Shown piece after piece: positions 11,691 to 23,400 of a stretch of DNA of 64,000 nucleotides. The translations under genes and the position numbers were made by a program. Below the pieces are notes generated by a model. That model was not told the DNA's origin and ran no database searches. It was given only the letters and a program-made list of their open reading frames with translations. The stretch comes from Heterodera schachtii. Its lineage: Eukaryota; Nematoda; Chromadorea; Rhabditida; Heteroderidae. How positions within the stretch are numbered: position 1 is the stretch's first letter; each line of letters opens with the position of its first letter. The stretch is taken from NCBI GenBank assembly GCA_023374025.1, contig SIJG01000020.1, positions 1,787,020 through 1,851,019 of the forward strand, given 5' to 3'.

Positions 11691-12247
11691 AAATATGTAC
11701 ATACAAAAAAGGGCAAGGACGGACACCACACAAGTGCGAGAAAATACACAAAAAGGGGACAACACAAACGAAGAGAGAGTGGGATGAAGGGGGAGGGGAG
11801 GGGGAAGAGAAAGAGAGGGGAGGGGAGGACAAACCGTGAAAAGATGGAGGACGAAGACGAAGAAGAGGGAAGAGGAGGACGAGGACGGTGGAAGAGGAAG
11901 ACGAACAGCAGCAGAAGGGAGCGCGGAAGACGACGAAGACGAACAGAGGGAGCACGCGGAGGGGGAGGGGGAGGAAGACGAACAGAGGGATCAGTGGGAG
12001 GAGGGGGAAGAAGACGAACAGAGGGAGGAGGAGGAGGAACGCCACCGACGGCGGGCCGAAGACGACCTGGGGCGTCAACAACTTCAACAGGGGCACCCGC
12101 AGGAGCAGCAACAGCGGGGGAGGACGAATTGGAAGCGGGGCCATGGAGGTGGTGCTGATGGGGAGACATGTTGATGATGATGATGACGAGGGGGGGGGGG
12201 GGGGAGGAGGAACTGGTTAATGAATGTAACGGAGTGAGCCGAGCCAC
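11690..12247 (-). other. Possible proline-rich exon inside a GGA/GAC repeat tract
   Basis: The minus strand from 12169 encodes MSPHQHHLHGPASNSSS and an alanine/proline-rich continuation with mixed codon use, then repeats of PPPPPSVRL-type units that read from a GAGGAGGA/GACGAACAGAGGGAG tract. The first 45 or so residues look like real coding sequence. The repeated part is open in all three minus frames and in plus frames, so frame alone proves nothing. I could not connect it to either neighbouring gene. It may be an exon, a 5' UTR or chance. Confidence 0.25.
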
Positions 12248-12639
12248 CGGTTGATGTTGACGGATGACCCGCGGGGGCCTAACTGTATTTGTTGGTGGCG
12301 GGCGCTGTTTTCTGTCCTGTCATGATGACATTTTGGGTAATTAGGCAAAATTATTTATGTACATAGGTATAGGTAGGTAGGTGTACATGGGTGTGGAGGT
12401 AATTAGGTAATTAGTGGGGGGTGAGTTGTAGTTTGGAGCCTAAACTTTGGTCTATGGGCATGGGCAAAATGGTTGGAGGAGTGGGAGAAAATAGAATGAG
12501 GGAAAGGAGAGGAGGATGAGGAGGGAAGCAGATTGGAGGACAAAATATATGAGAGAAAATGAGGAACACGGAAAGAAGAAAAAATGAAAATTGAAAGAGC
12601 AAGGAATGGAAGAGAAGAGGAAGAATGAGAAAAGTTAAA

Positions 12640-13230
12640 AATGGAAATGGAGAAGAAAGAAAAAGAGGAAAAAAGAAGATGAATAAGAAAATGGAAGCAA
12701 AAAGAATGGAAGGGAGGAGATGAGGGAAAGGAAAAAAAAGTGAAAGAGAGAGAGAGAGAGAGAGGAGAGAGAGGAGAGAGAGAGAGAGAGGAGGAGAGAG
12801 AGGGAGGGAGAGAGAGAGAGAGGGAGAAAAAGAAAGAGAGTGATATTGAGAGGGAGAGAGAAAGAGAGAGATTGAGAGGGAGAGAGAGAGAGAGAGAGAA
12901 AGAAAGAGAGAGAGAGAGAGGAAGAGCGAAGAGAGTTAACAGTAGAAAGAAAAAAGAGAAAAAAATCATGACAGATAAAAGAGATAGGAAGAGACGAATA
13001 GAGAAAAAAAATGAGAAAATGATGGAATGGAATGGAAGAAATGAAGGAAAGAGAATAAAAGAGAAAGAGAATCCAGTAAAGACAGAAGAGAGAAAACATG
13101 GGATAAGAAGGAAGAAAAGTTCTGAAAAAAGGAAGATGAAGAATGTATGTAAAGAAGGAAGAAAGAAAATGAGGAAGAGAAAGAGAGGAAGAGGAACAAA
13201 GGATAAAAGAGAGAGTGCACAAAAAGCAAA
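12640..13230. repeat. Purine-rich (GA)n microsatellite region
   Basis: The plus strand is almost pure A/G, with long GAGAGA runs, densest at 12740-12920. Long open frames on both strands are caused by the repeat. Confidence 0.9.
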
Positions 13231-13309
13231 TTTCTGAAAGGGTAAAAAGTGAAAGGGGGGAGAAAAGCTGGCAAAGCTTCTCTAATTGGGGGAAGGGGAA
13301 AAGGAAAAG

Positions 13310-14160
13310 CCATTTGCCTTCCGCCGCCGCGCCCGCTTAAAGCCACCACACAAAAGAGCATGGCTTTTGCCTCGCCGCCGGCGCCGCGGCTTTTGTGCTT
13401 ATGCCACGCCCATTTTCTTACGGCAGCGGCGGCACAGAGACGCTGTCCGTTGCCAAAGTGCCCGCAGCGCCAGAGGCAGCAGGAGGAGGCTTATTCATTC
13501 TCCCCCATATCCATGCAGCCAAAAGTGTCCCCTGTCCCCATCAAAATCCCCCCCCCCCGGGGGGGGGGGGGGCTTTTGCGCACCATTCATTCATTCTCTC
13601 AGTCATTCGTTGCGTCGGCGGCGGTGGCGGCAGCGGCGGCGCATTCTTTTCCCACAAATTCATTCATTCATTCCCCCAACACCACGCCCCCCGCCCCCCA
13701 CCACAACAATTTACAATAAATACATGCGTAATAGCAGGCCGAAACAGCAGCAGCATCAACGGCGGCGTGTAATGTGCGCGGCGCGCGAGCGGTGTATTCA
13801 TTCATTATTCAACATAATATTCAATCGATTGATTGGATAAGCGTGAAAAAAACGGGGGGGGGGGAGGACACCTGCTGCTGCTGCTGCTGTTACTATTGAT
13901 AGTGAGTGGCTTTATCTTCGGGGACCTGCTGCTAATAGCGGCTTTATCCCTGGCGAGGGCCTCTGGGCTATCGCTGCGCCTCCCTATCACCGCGTAATAT
14001 TCTCGCGGCGGTGCAACGCCGTGGAGGCGCGGGGACAACAGGTTCAACTGCAAGACGGACAGGGGAATTGGGCCCAAAAGCCTGTTTGTTTGTTGCTTTG
14101 CTGCTTCTTCGTCTTAACCAACAAATTGTTGACGGGGAGGGGTTTTTCTTCCAGCAGCGC
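13310..14160. other. GC-rich, CpG-containing intergenic island
   Basis: Unlike the surrounding AT-rich DNA this stretch is GC-rich, with CCGCCGCC/GGCGGCGG words, a poly(C)-poly(G) junction near 13550-13572 and (CTG)n near 13872. Open frames occur on both strands without recognisable domains or clear splice sites. It might be a promoter region or unrecognised exons; I cannot decide. Confidence 0.3.
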
Positions 14161-14237
14161 GGAGAAATGAATTCAGAACTATTATTCAACTTTTTTTGGG
14201 CCCATGCAATTGTTGCATTTGCCAAGTTCCTAAAAAT

Positions 14238-14646
14238 GGGGCGGAGTCGTTATTTAAAAAACCATCATTATGAAAATTTTTGTCGAATAATTATTTATAA
14301 TTTTGCTCTAAAGCAACTAAATTATTAATTCTTGATATCTTTCGATAGCCCTAAGTGTTCTCTATCAGTCTGCAAAATTTCAAAAAATTTCGTTAAGTTT
14401 CCAAAAAGTTATAGCTCGAGGAACTCAAAAAACCTTGGTTTTCGAACATTTTTTGCCATAACTTTTTTTAAAGTTAATAAATTTTTTTGAAATTTTACAG
14501 TCTCATAAAGAACACTTAGTTCTATCGAATGATATCAAGGGTTAAAAATTTGTTATTTTAGAGCAAAGTTATAAGCAAACATTTTTATTTTGATGGTTTT
14601 TTAAATAACGCACATAATGATGGTTTTTAAATAATGACATAGCACC
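14238..14646. mobile_element. Mutator-like foldback MITE, 409 bp, 9-bp target duplication (copy A)
   Basis: Almost the whole element is a palindrome: GTTATTTAAAAAACCATCAT at the left is mirrored by ATGATGGTTTTTAAATAATG at the right. Internal ATCTTTCGATAGCCCTAAG is mirrored by CTATCGAATGATATCAAG-type sequence. The flanks are CCTAAAAAT on both sides (14229-14237 and 14647-14655), an exact 9-bp duplication typical of Mutator-type transposition. The right end carries a short internal duplication of the terminal motif. Confidence 0.85.
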
Positions 14647-14984
14647 CCTAAAAATGTTTTGGGGCCAGGAATGTGTGCCGGATGCCCTCAAAATATTTCG
14701 GCAATGGGAAATCGGCATTTCGACTGTTGAGGAATTCTGAGCCCAAAAATATCGGAATTCAGCAATCGGATTTTTTTTCCCCGTAAATCAGTGAAGGTAA
14801 TCACCGCTTTTACAGTATTTTACATTTTGTGATTTTTTCCCTATTTTTAAGGGATCAGTGATCAGAAGAGGATCGGTTGAAATGATCTGCTGTTTGTTCT
14901 GTGCGGGGTTCCCGGAATTCGGTCATTTATCACCACCCCCCCCCCCCCCCCCCCCTTAATAAGAGTTTTTGAAGGGGTAGGAAG

Positions 14985-15383
14985 TGGGCGGAGCCGTTAT
15001 TTAAAAAACCATCATTATGATTTTATGAAAAATTATTTATAACTTAGCTTAAAAGCAATAAAATTTTTATTTTTTCATATCATTCGATCAGCCCTAAGTA
15101 CGCTCTACAAGTTTACAAAATTTCAGAAAATTTCATCAAGTTTCAAAAATGCTAGGGCTAGATGAACTCAAAAAACCTTGTTTTTCGAGTATTTTTCGAG
15201 CATTTTTGGCCCTAACATTTTTGAAACTTGACGTAATTTTCCTGAAATTTTGTAAACTTGTAGAGCATACTTAGGGCTATCGAATGATATGAAAAAATAA
15301 AAATTTGGTTTCTTTTAAGCTAAGTTATAAATAATTTTACATAAAATCATAATGATGGTTTTTTAAATAACGGACCTAGCACC
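14985..15383. mobile_element. Mutator-like foldback MITE, 399 bp, 9-bp target duplication (copy B)
   Basis: Same family as 14238-14646: left end TGGGCGGAGCCGTTATTT, right end AAATAACGGACCTAGCACC, with long internal inverted arms including CTTAGGGCTATCGAATGATA. It is flanked by GGTAGGAAG at 14976-14984 and 15384-15392, an exact 9-bp duplication. It has no coding capacity. Confidence 0.9.
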
Positions 15384-17485
15384 GGTAGGAAGGATTTTCT
15401 GAGAAATTTTTGGGAAAATCCCTCCCGGTTTAACCTTTCCTGACGAAAAACCCTGAAAGTGCGCACAACAAACACCAAACGAACCATTCAATATTCATTC
15501 ATTCATTGATCCGCTGACGGGAAAAAAAATTTGTTATGCAAAAATTGCGGGAGAAAAATCGTTGCGGAGCGGCGATTCGTCAGCCGTTGTTGATCCATTT
15601 GGTGAGGATGGATGGACAAGGCCCACCACCCAACCCTCGCAAATCCCACCAAATCCTCTCCCCTCAGCCCGCGACGACGAGGTATTATGATGGGAAATCT
15701 CTAATCCATAGACCACCCAACCGGCGGAAAAATTGTTTTTTTTTAAATACATATTTTATTCTCGAGAAAATGTCAAACCAAATGGAAAATTTGATATTTT
15801 TTTTCCTAAAATTGTTTTCATGCCTATCTTATTGTAGTATTTGACTTAATCTGGCGCTTTTCGGGTACTTCCGGGTTTTGCTATCCCCGCCTCAAAAATT
15901 TTAAAAATTCAAGGGTTGCTTCGACCTGGGCTCTCATCTTTTACAAAATAAAGCCTAAGGTGACCTTGAAAACCCCAAAATATGAATTTTTAAAATCTTT
16001 CGAGGGGTGTTGGGTAGCAAAACCCAGGAGTACTTTTTTTTGTGTTTAGCTACCCGAAAAAGCCTTGAGATTCTAGATTAAAACAAAAAAAATTTTCCGA
16101 AAAATTGGAAAAAGCTTAATTATTATTACCACAAATATCCATACACATATTGTATTTATTTCTCTCAAGTGTTTAATTAAATAAAAACGATCAAAACAAA
16201 AAACAAGAAAACGAATAAACAGTCAAACAAGCATATAAACATAGAATGAATAATGAATGTGTAAATGTGTGTGTGTGGAAAATTGAAAAACATTTAGAGA
16301 GCTGTTGTGAAGAGATGGATGAAATTTAGGATATTTCGTGTCGGGATGAACAAACAGATAAATTAGCGTAATCTATACAAATCATCATTTTTTCATAATT
16401 ACAGTTTTTTTTGCCCCTAAAAATCGGTCCATTTTTGTCCCATTAGCATTTGGCTAAATGATGGGCTGATGATCTGCTGATGATGATGACACATAATTTA
16501 TGTTTTATATGTGAAAGTGATGAAATAAATGGTGACAAAACAAAAATAATTATTATTTTTGTGTGAAAATGGATGAATGACGACGATGAAAGAAAAAAGA
16601 ATTACATTTTGTGGGGGGATGTTGTGATTGGTGTCGATTACCGATTGATCAATCAGCAAAACAGAAGGAGCACAAGAGGAGAAAATGAACACAAAAATAA
16701 CACACTTTTTAAAATAAATCCAGAAATTAATATTCCGACATGACTAAACCGACAAAGCAATTAAATCGGTGAAAGACGGACGGCTTAACAATAATTAGAG
16801 AAACCGGACCCTGAGGGGTTTTCCAAGGCTCTCCGATCCGCGGTTTTTATTTTCTTGAAAAAATACACCCGAATTGGGGAATGATACAAATTTTTAAATT
16901 CAAAAATTAAAAATTTAGTCCCTGCTTTGTCGGCATCGTGCCAATAATATGGTGATAATGATGATGATGGAGATTACCCGCGCCAAAAAACAAAACAAAG
17001 AGAGACACAATTAAAAAAACGTTGAAAATTTCCAGAAAAATTAAGAGAGAGAGAAAGCGACGTGAAAAAGTGGGAAAACACACACAAAAAAAAATTAAAA
17101 CAAAATAAATAATCTCTCATCTGTCAAATTAAAAATGTTTTGAAACGACACAACACGGGAGGAGGGATCAGAGGTCAACTGGCTGATGGATAATGATAAT
17201 TAACGATAAAATGACAACGATTGATAATAATGATGATGAGAGAAATGCGTGAAAAGGGCCCGTAAACTGTTGTAAATGGATCATTCGTATTTCAAATCGA
17301 TTTGTTGTTGTTTGTTTGTTGACTGACTGGTTGATTGATTGATCCGATCGATCATTGATTAATTGACGACGACTGATCAGCAAGCAATTGGTCTCCCCCC
17401 ACGGCAAAAAAGTGATCGCATTCCGTCCATCTGATCAGAGAGAGTGTGTCATGCCGCGTGCCATCCGTATCGCTTACCAATCATA
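15384..17485. other. Region 3' of the AUTS2-like gene
   Basis: Contains AT-rich sequence with GATGATGATG-type microsatellites (16450-16490, 16950-16970, 17225-17240) and TTGATTGATTGAT repeats near 17320-17350. Part of 16.1-17.48 kb should be the 3' UTR of the minus-strand gene ending at 17486; no single polyadenylation signal could be chosen. I see no convincing coding region. Confidence 0.4.
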
Positions 17486-20400
17486 TCAGGTCCGGGACGT
17501 GCCATTCTGCTGTTGTTGCTGATGGTGTTCACCACCAATGCCACCAACGCGACCGCCGCTGATCACTCCTCCCCCACCACCACCACCACCGCCGCCGTCC
17601 GACTTCGGCACAGGTGTTCCGCCGCCGCCAATGCGTTGTGCCGAAAGCGCCACAGCGTCACCCGCGCCGCCGCCGCCACCACCGGACAGTGTGGGGCCAA
17701 GCAATTGCTGAGCACGTTGCTGCTGTTGTTGCTGGACCATGCCAAAGTGGCGCATCATCAACAGTTCCTGCTCGATGGGGTTCAGCGTGGTGGAGGTGGT
17801 CGAGTTTGTGGCGGTGCCGCCGGCGGTGAGAATTGAGGAGGGCGGGGGCGGCATGAGCACGGAGGGCGGTGTCATTTTGGACAGTTGCTGAAAACGAATG
17901 GGTGGTAAATTGGTTTTTTTATTTATAAATTTCCAGTGTTGCCGTGGGTTCGAGTCCCACCGGGTGCAAATTGAAATTTTACAAATTCAAGTTTTATTAA
18001 AAATGAGATTTTTTAGTTTTTCATTAATAAAAATTATATAAATTTTCAAACTTTTCAAACTTTTCCCCCCAAAAATGCCGAAAAAAGTAAAAATCATCAA
18101 CAACAACAACTCACCAATTGGTGGTTGGCCAATGCCGTGGTTGTCATTCGTGAGTGCACTGCTCCCCCTCCTGCTCCTCCCCCGTTCATCACCAGTTGGC
18201 CATGGCCCGGGTCAGCGCCGGCACCACCGCCAAGTTGGGACCGGACATATTGCTCAATGCCGCCCATCGACGGCGGCGGCTGCGCATGGTTGGCGGCACT
18301 GCTGTTGTTGTTGTTGCTGTTGCAGGAGTTGTGGTTGCTGTTGTTGGCTGCTTGATTTTGATGGTGGTTGCCCGAATTGTTGACGAGCATGTGCAACGGG
18401 TTGGAAGCGGAGGCGACAGCTGCCAACTGCGGATGGAAAATTGAAATTTTTCATAAAAAAACTCTTAGGAAAATTCTTAGTATGAAAATTTCAAGAAAAA
18501 AATTGTTCGAAAAATTTTTCAGCGATTTTTTGGAAAACTTATGATGAACTACTAAGTTTTTTCAAAAATTTTCCAAAAAATCGCTGAAAAATTTTTCAAA
18601 AAATTTTTTTCTTGAAATTTTCGTACTAAGAATTTTCCTAAGATTTTTTTTTAATTTTTTCGGGGGGGGGGGGGGGGGAAACGCCGGGGGGGGGGGAATG
18701 AAGTGCACCCCACCAATGATGTTTTAAATTTTTACATTTTTAAATGGTGCCCCCGTAATTGCTCGTAATTATAATCCACTTCCATCCCCATCAAAACACT
18801 CACCGAATGCCCGCTCAAAAAAGCGGCCAAAATGCTCTCAGTGCCCGTGATTATTTCACCACCACCACCACCAGCTCCACGTCCTCTACCAGCACCACCA
18901 CCACCACCACCGGCACTTGTCAAAGTTTGATGGTGTTGTTGCTGATGACCACTGTTTTGGCTCTGTTGCTGGATATGGTGCTGCTGCTGCTGTTGTTGTT
19001 GCTGAAGTGCCGGCAGCGCGGTCGGGTTCAAAATGTTGGCGGCAAATGCCAAATTGGACGACGTCGGAGCGAGCGAGGACAGCAAGCTGTTGCTGGTGCC
19101 ATTGTTGGTGCCGCCCAAAGACTGCGGCTGCTGACGGTGATGAGCTGCCGATGCCGCCGCCCCCACACCACCCAAAGTGCCAACAATTCCGGCGCCGCCG
19201 CCGGTGTTGTTGTTGCTGTTACCGGTGACGACGGCATTCAGTCCACCGGCACCAGCGCCAAGCTGTGCCAAAATGTTGTTGACGAAGGCATTGCCGTTGT
19301 TGTTGTTGTTGCTGTTATAGTATCCCTGCTGTTGATATTGATGATGGGCTTGCTGCTGCTGCTGCTGGAGTTGGAGCAGGTTCAGCAACTGTTGCTGTTG
19401 CAGCTGTGCCGCAGCGGCCGCGTCACTGTGCCCGCTGGTCAACGAGCCGGCACCCTGGCCCAACGGTTGGATGGGAAAGCCGCCAAACAGATGGGACGCG
19501 GACGATGCCGTGTTGGCACCACCGGCCGATGCCGTCGCCGCCTGGTGCTGTTGTTGTGCAGCGGCGGCGGCGACGACCGCGGCATTTGTGGCGGACAACA
19601 GTTGGGACAGACCGTACGCGTTGTTGAACATCGAGGAGGACGATGATCCATTACCAGCACCACCACTAATGGAGGATGGCGGCGGGAAGGAGGCAAACGG
19701 ATTTGCTGTATGTTGGACACCGGCATTATTGGCAAAACGGCCGGCGGCACTGAAAATCGGATGGTAGTGACTCAACTCATTCATCAATCAAAGAACCGGT
19801 GCACCCCAAAACTCCGCCGAGACGCCCGTTTTCAAGAAAAAGAAATTTTCTTAGAAATTAGAAGAAAAAAATATTTTCAAAAAATTTTTCAGTGATTTTG
19901 TTGAAAATTTTTGAAAAAAACTTAGTAATTTTCATCATGAAATTTTGAAAAAATCGCTGAAAAATTTCTAAGTTAGGAAATTTTTTTAATTTTAAACAAT
20001 TTTCAAGGATTTTTTTCCTGGAAATTCTGCGAGTTGTCTAGAAAAAAAATTTCATAAATTTGAAATTATTTTTTATTTTATTTTTTTGCGGCGACGCTTT
20101 GTACCGGCGACGTTTCGGCAAAAAATCTTGGAAAGTTTTTTCAGAAGAAAATTCTAAAAAAAATTTTCGAGAAATTTTCACCGATTTTTTGAAAATCTTA
20201 GTAATTCATCATAAAAATTTTCGAAAAAATTTTTTCTTAGAATTTTCTTGTTAAAAAATTTTCTAAGATGTTTTTCTTGAAAAATTTCTAAGTTAGCAAA
20301 AATTTTTAAGAAATTTCTCGGGGGAAACGATGCGGGGGGGGGGGGGGAACGTAGTGCACACACAGAAAAGGCCCAAAACCCAGAAAAGCAAAAGCCGGAG

Positions 20401-23400
20401 CACAATCGAAAACCGCATAAGCAAATGAACCCACTCAGTGAACATTTGTTGTTGCTGTTGTTGAACCCTTTGCTGTTGCTGTTGCTGGTGTTGACCCATC
20501 AACAGTGCAATTTGTTGCTGCAGACTCAAATTGTTGGCAGCAACAGCAGCTGCAGCCCCGGCACCATCCGTGATGGCGCTGCCAATGTTGGCATTGGCAT
20601 TTGCCGTCAGCGATGCCGACGATGGTGGCAACTGTTGCGGTTGCTGGACGGCTTGCTTTTGCGATGCCGCGCCACCACCACCACCACCGCTGGCACTACT
20701 GCTGAAGCTGTCCGTCCGTTTGCCAAGCGGCGGTTGCTGCTGGCGCTGCTGGTTGTGTTGCGCTACCGCCGCCGCCGTTGCCGAACAGGTTGCCGTCGTG
20801 GTGCTGATTGTTGCCCGTCTGCCACCGCCACTGCTGTCAGCGATCACGCCACCCGGCACGGCATTGGGATTAGTGGTGCCGGTGTCAGATGAAGACGACA
20901 GCGCTTTCGTTGGTGCGGCACCGCCGCTGCTTCCCACCACCGCCGCCGCCGAATGCTTCCGACTGATGCCAATGTTTGTCGACGATGCCGTAACGGTGGT
21001 TGCTGTTGCTGCACTGGCGGCACTACTGCTCGCCATCGTCGTCGCTCGTCCAAGGGCACCCACTACCGCTAGCAGTTGGCGTTGAAGATGAAGCAGCACT
21101 TCCACCACCGCCAGTCCGCTGTTGTTGCTGCTTCTGTGTCTCGGCATGCTTCGCAATTTCGTGCGCAATTGTCGCGTGCATGTTGCACCAACGGCCATTC
21201 TGCGGAGGAACGGAGGATTATGCAAATTTAAAAAGATGCAAACATTGCTAATTGCTCGTTTTTTAGAAAAATTTTTGATAAATTTAAAAACTTTTCTCAT
21301 AGGGAAACGACGGGGGATGGGGAGGGGGGAGAAATGGATGCACTTCATTTCCCCCCCCGTCGTTTCCCCCGAAAAATTAAAAAAAAAAAAAATTTTCAAA
21401 CCTAGAAATTTTTCATAAAAAAATTCTTAGGAACTTTCTTAGTACGAAAAAAAAATTTTTTGAGAAATGTTATAATGAACTACTAAGTTTTTTTCAAAAA
21501 GTTTCTAAAAAATCGCTGAAAAATTTCTCAAAATTTTTTTCTTGAAATTTTCGTACTAAGAAAGTTCCTAAGAATTTTTTTATGAAAAATTTCTAGGTTT
21601 GAAAATTTAAAAAAAAATTTTCGGGGGGGGGGGGGGGGAAACGACCTGCTCCCGGGAGCAATTACATCACTCTTAATGGACCAATATTTAAAAAACATCA
21701 TGTTAATCACCATGAAAAACTCACCCTGAACGGTATGTGCCGGCTGTCGTTGTCGTTTTGTGGTGCAGAGGAGGAAGGCGTAGCTGCTGGACAACAACCA
21801 ACACTGGAAACACCGGCCGAAGACGACGTCGTTGTGGTCGTCGTCGCTTTGCCGCCTGCGCCAGCGACCGCTGCGGCACATTGCGAAGCGGCAGCCAACG
21901 AGGCAAAGTTGGCCAAATGCGAGGAAGCGGCTAACGGAGTGCCGCCGCCAACGCCACCCGCACTGCTCGACATTGGGTACTGCAGCGAAGCGGCCGGCGG
22001 CAACCCGGCGACGGCACCGACGCGTCCGTTGGCGGCGGCTGCGGCAACAACGCCAGACTGTTGCTGCTGCGGCTGTGAGGAGGAGATGGACAACGACATC
22101 GATGGCGAGGCGGACAGTGGTGGTGGGGGCAAACCGATGGCTGCAGCTTTGGCCGCCAGCGACGGGTCCATGGCGTACAGAGTGGCCAGAGACTGTTGGA
22201 AGTGCTGAAAAAGGAGTGAATTTTGTATGTTCGAACGGGCGGGGGATGGGGTAAAAATATGTGAGTCCGGACCGGATGTGACAAAAAGATCCTCGACGGT
22301 CTTGATGACCGGGAATCCCGGTCGGTACACCCCAAAACATAGCCACCGATATACAGCCGGGAATAAATTTTTAAAAGACTTTCAAACTTGAAAATTTCAA
22401 GAGAAAATCCTAGAAAAAAATAATAATACAAAAAATTTTCAAAAAATTTTTCGTCGATTTTCTCAAAATCTTATAACGAATTACCAAGTTTTTACAAAAA
22501 AAAATTCGAAAAAATAGCTAAAAACTTTTTCTAAACTTTTTCTTGACATTTTCTATACAAAAATTTTTCGGGGTTTTTTTAAAAATTTTATGGTGGGAAA
22601 TGATACGGGGGACGCCGCTAAAACAATAGCTTTTATCCTGGCCCCAATCCATCGCCCAATCCCATGGCCCAGGCGACTTCCTTCAAAAGTCCGGTCCCTA
22701 ATAAATGTAATTATCCCCCATTAAATTGTTACATTGAATGCCATGTCGGAATTGCGGAATGCCGGAGGCAACAGAAACTGTTGTTGCTGTAGTTGATCAA
22801 CGGATGATGAAGCAGTAGCTGCAACACCACCACCACCACCGCCATTGGCCTGCTGTTGACTGTGCGATGACAACAAAACCGAGGCGGGCGGCGCAACGGC
22901 GTCGGAAACTGAAATTTTCAAAAAAAAATTTTTAATTGAAACGGAACCCCAAAAATTTAATAGAGAGATTTGAACTTTAAATAAATAAATATTTTTCAAT
23001 TATGCCATTCAAGGAGGGTACACCCCAAAACATCGCCGCCGAAACGTCGCCGCAAAAAAAAAATTAAAAATTATTTTAGCTTTTTTGAAAATCTAAATGT
23101 TAATAAAAACTAAATTTGCTGATTTTTAAGAAAAAAATCAAAAAAAAATTTTCCTTGAATTTCTTAATAAAAAAAATTTTTTTTTTGAATTTTTCTAGAG
23201 TTTTTCAGAACCAGGCTAGGTAACTAAAAATTTTTAATAATTTTTTTTAAATAAAAAATTTTGCGGCGACGTTTTGTCTGGCGACGTTTCGGCTGGGGAC
23301 GTTTTGTCCTGCTCCCATCCAAGGAAGACCAATGGAAACGAAACAATGATGACGCCGTCATTTTTGGCATATTTTCACAGTTTTTGTACATTTTTTTGGA

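Noticed and set aside
12403..13361. Long open frames on both strands (up to 195 codons)
   Set aside because: They read Ser/Leu/Phe or Arg/Glu repeats from a (GA)n/(CT)n tract, with no splice or start context.
13249..13840. GC-rich open frames up to 184 codons on the plus strand
   Set aside because: Three overlapping frames are open at once because of CCG/GCC repeats and a C-G homopolymer; there is no recognisable domain. Kept only as a GC-rich island.
15534..15844. Open frames of 72 and 102 codons on opposite strands
   Set aside because: No family motif or splice chain; they overlap each other and end in AT-rich DNA.
18759..19646. 295-codon open frame on the plus strand
   Set aside because: It is the antisense of the Q/N/A-rich exon 19749-18804. 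The minus strand has proper splice sites, matching phases and family motifs; the plus frame only reads leucine/valine/cysteine runs from CAG/GCC repeats.
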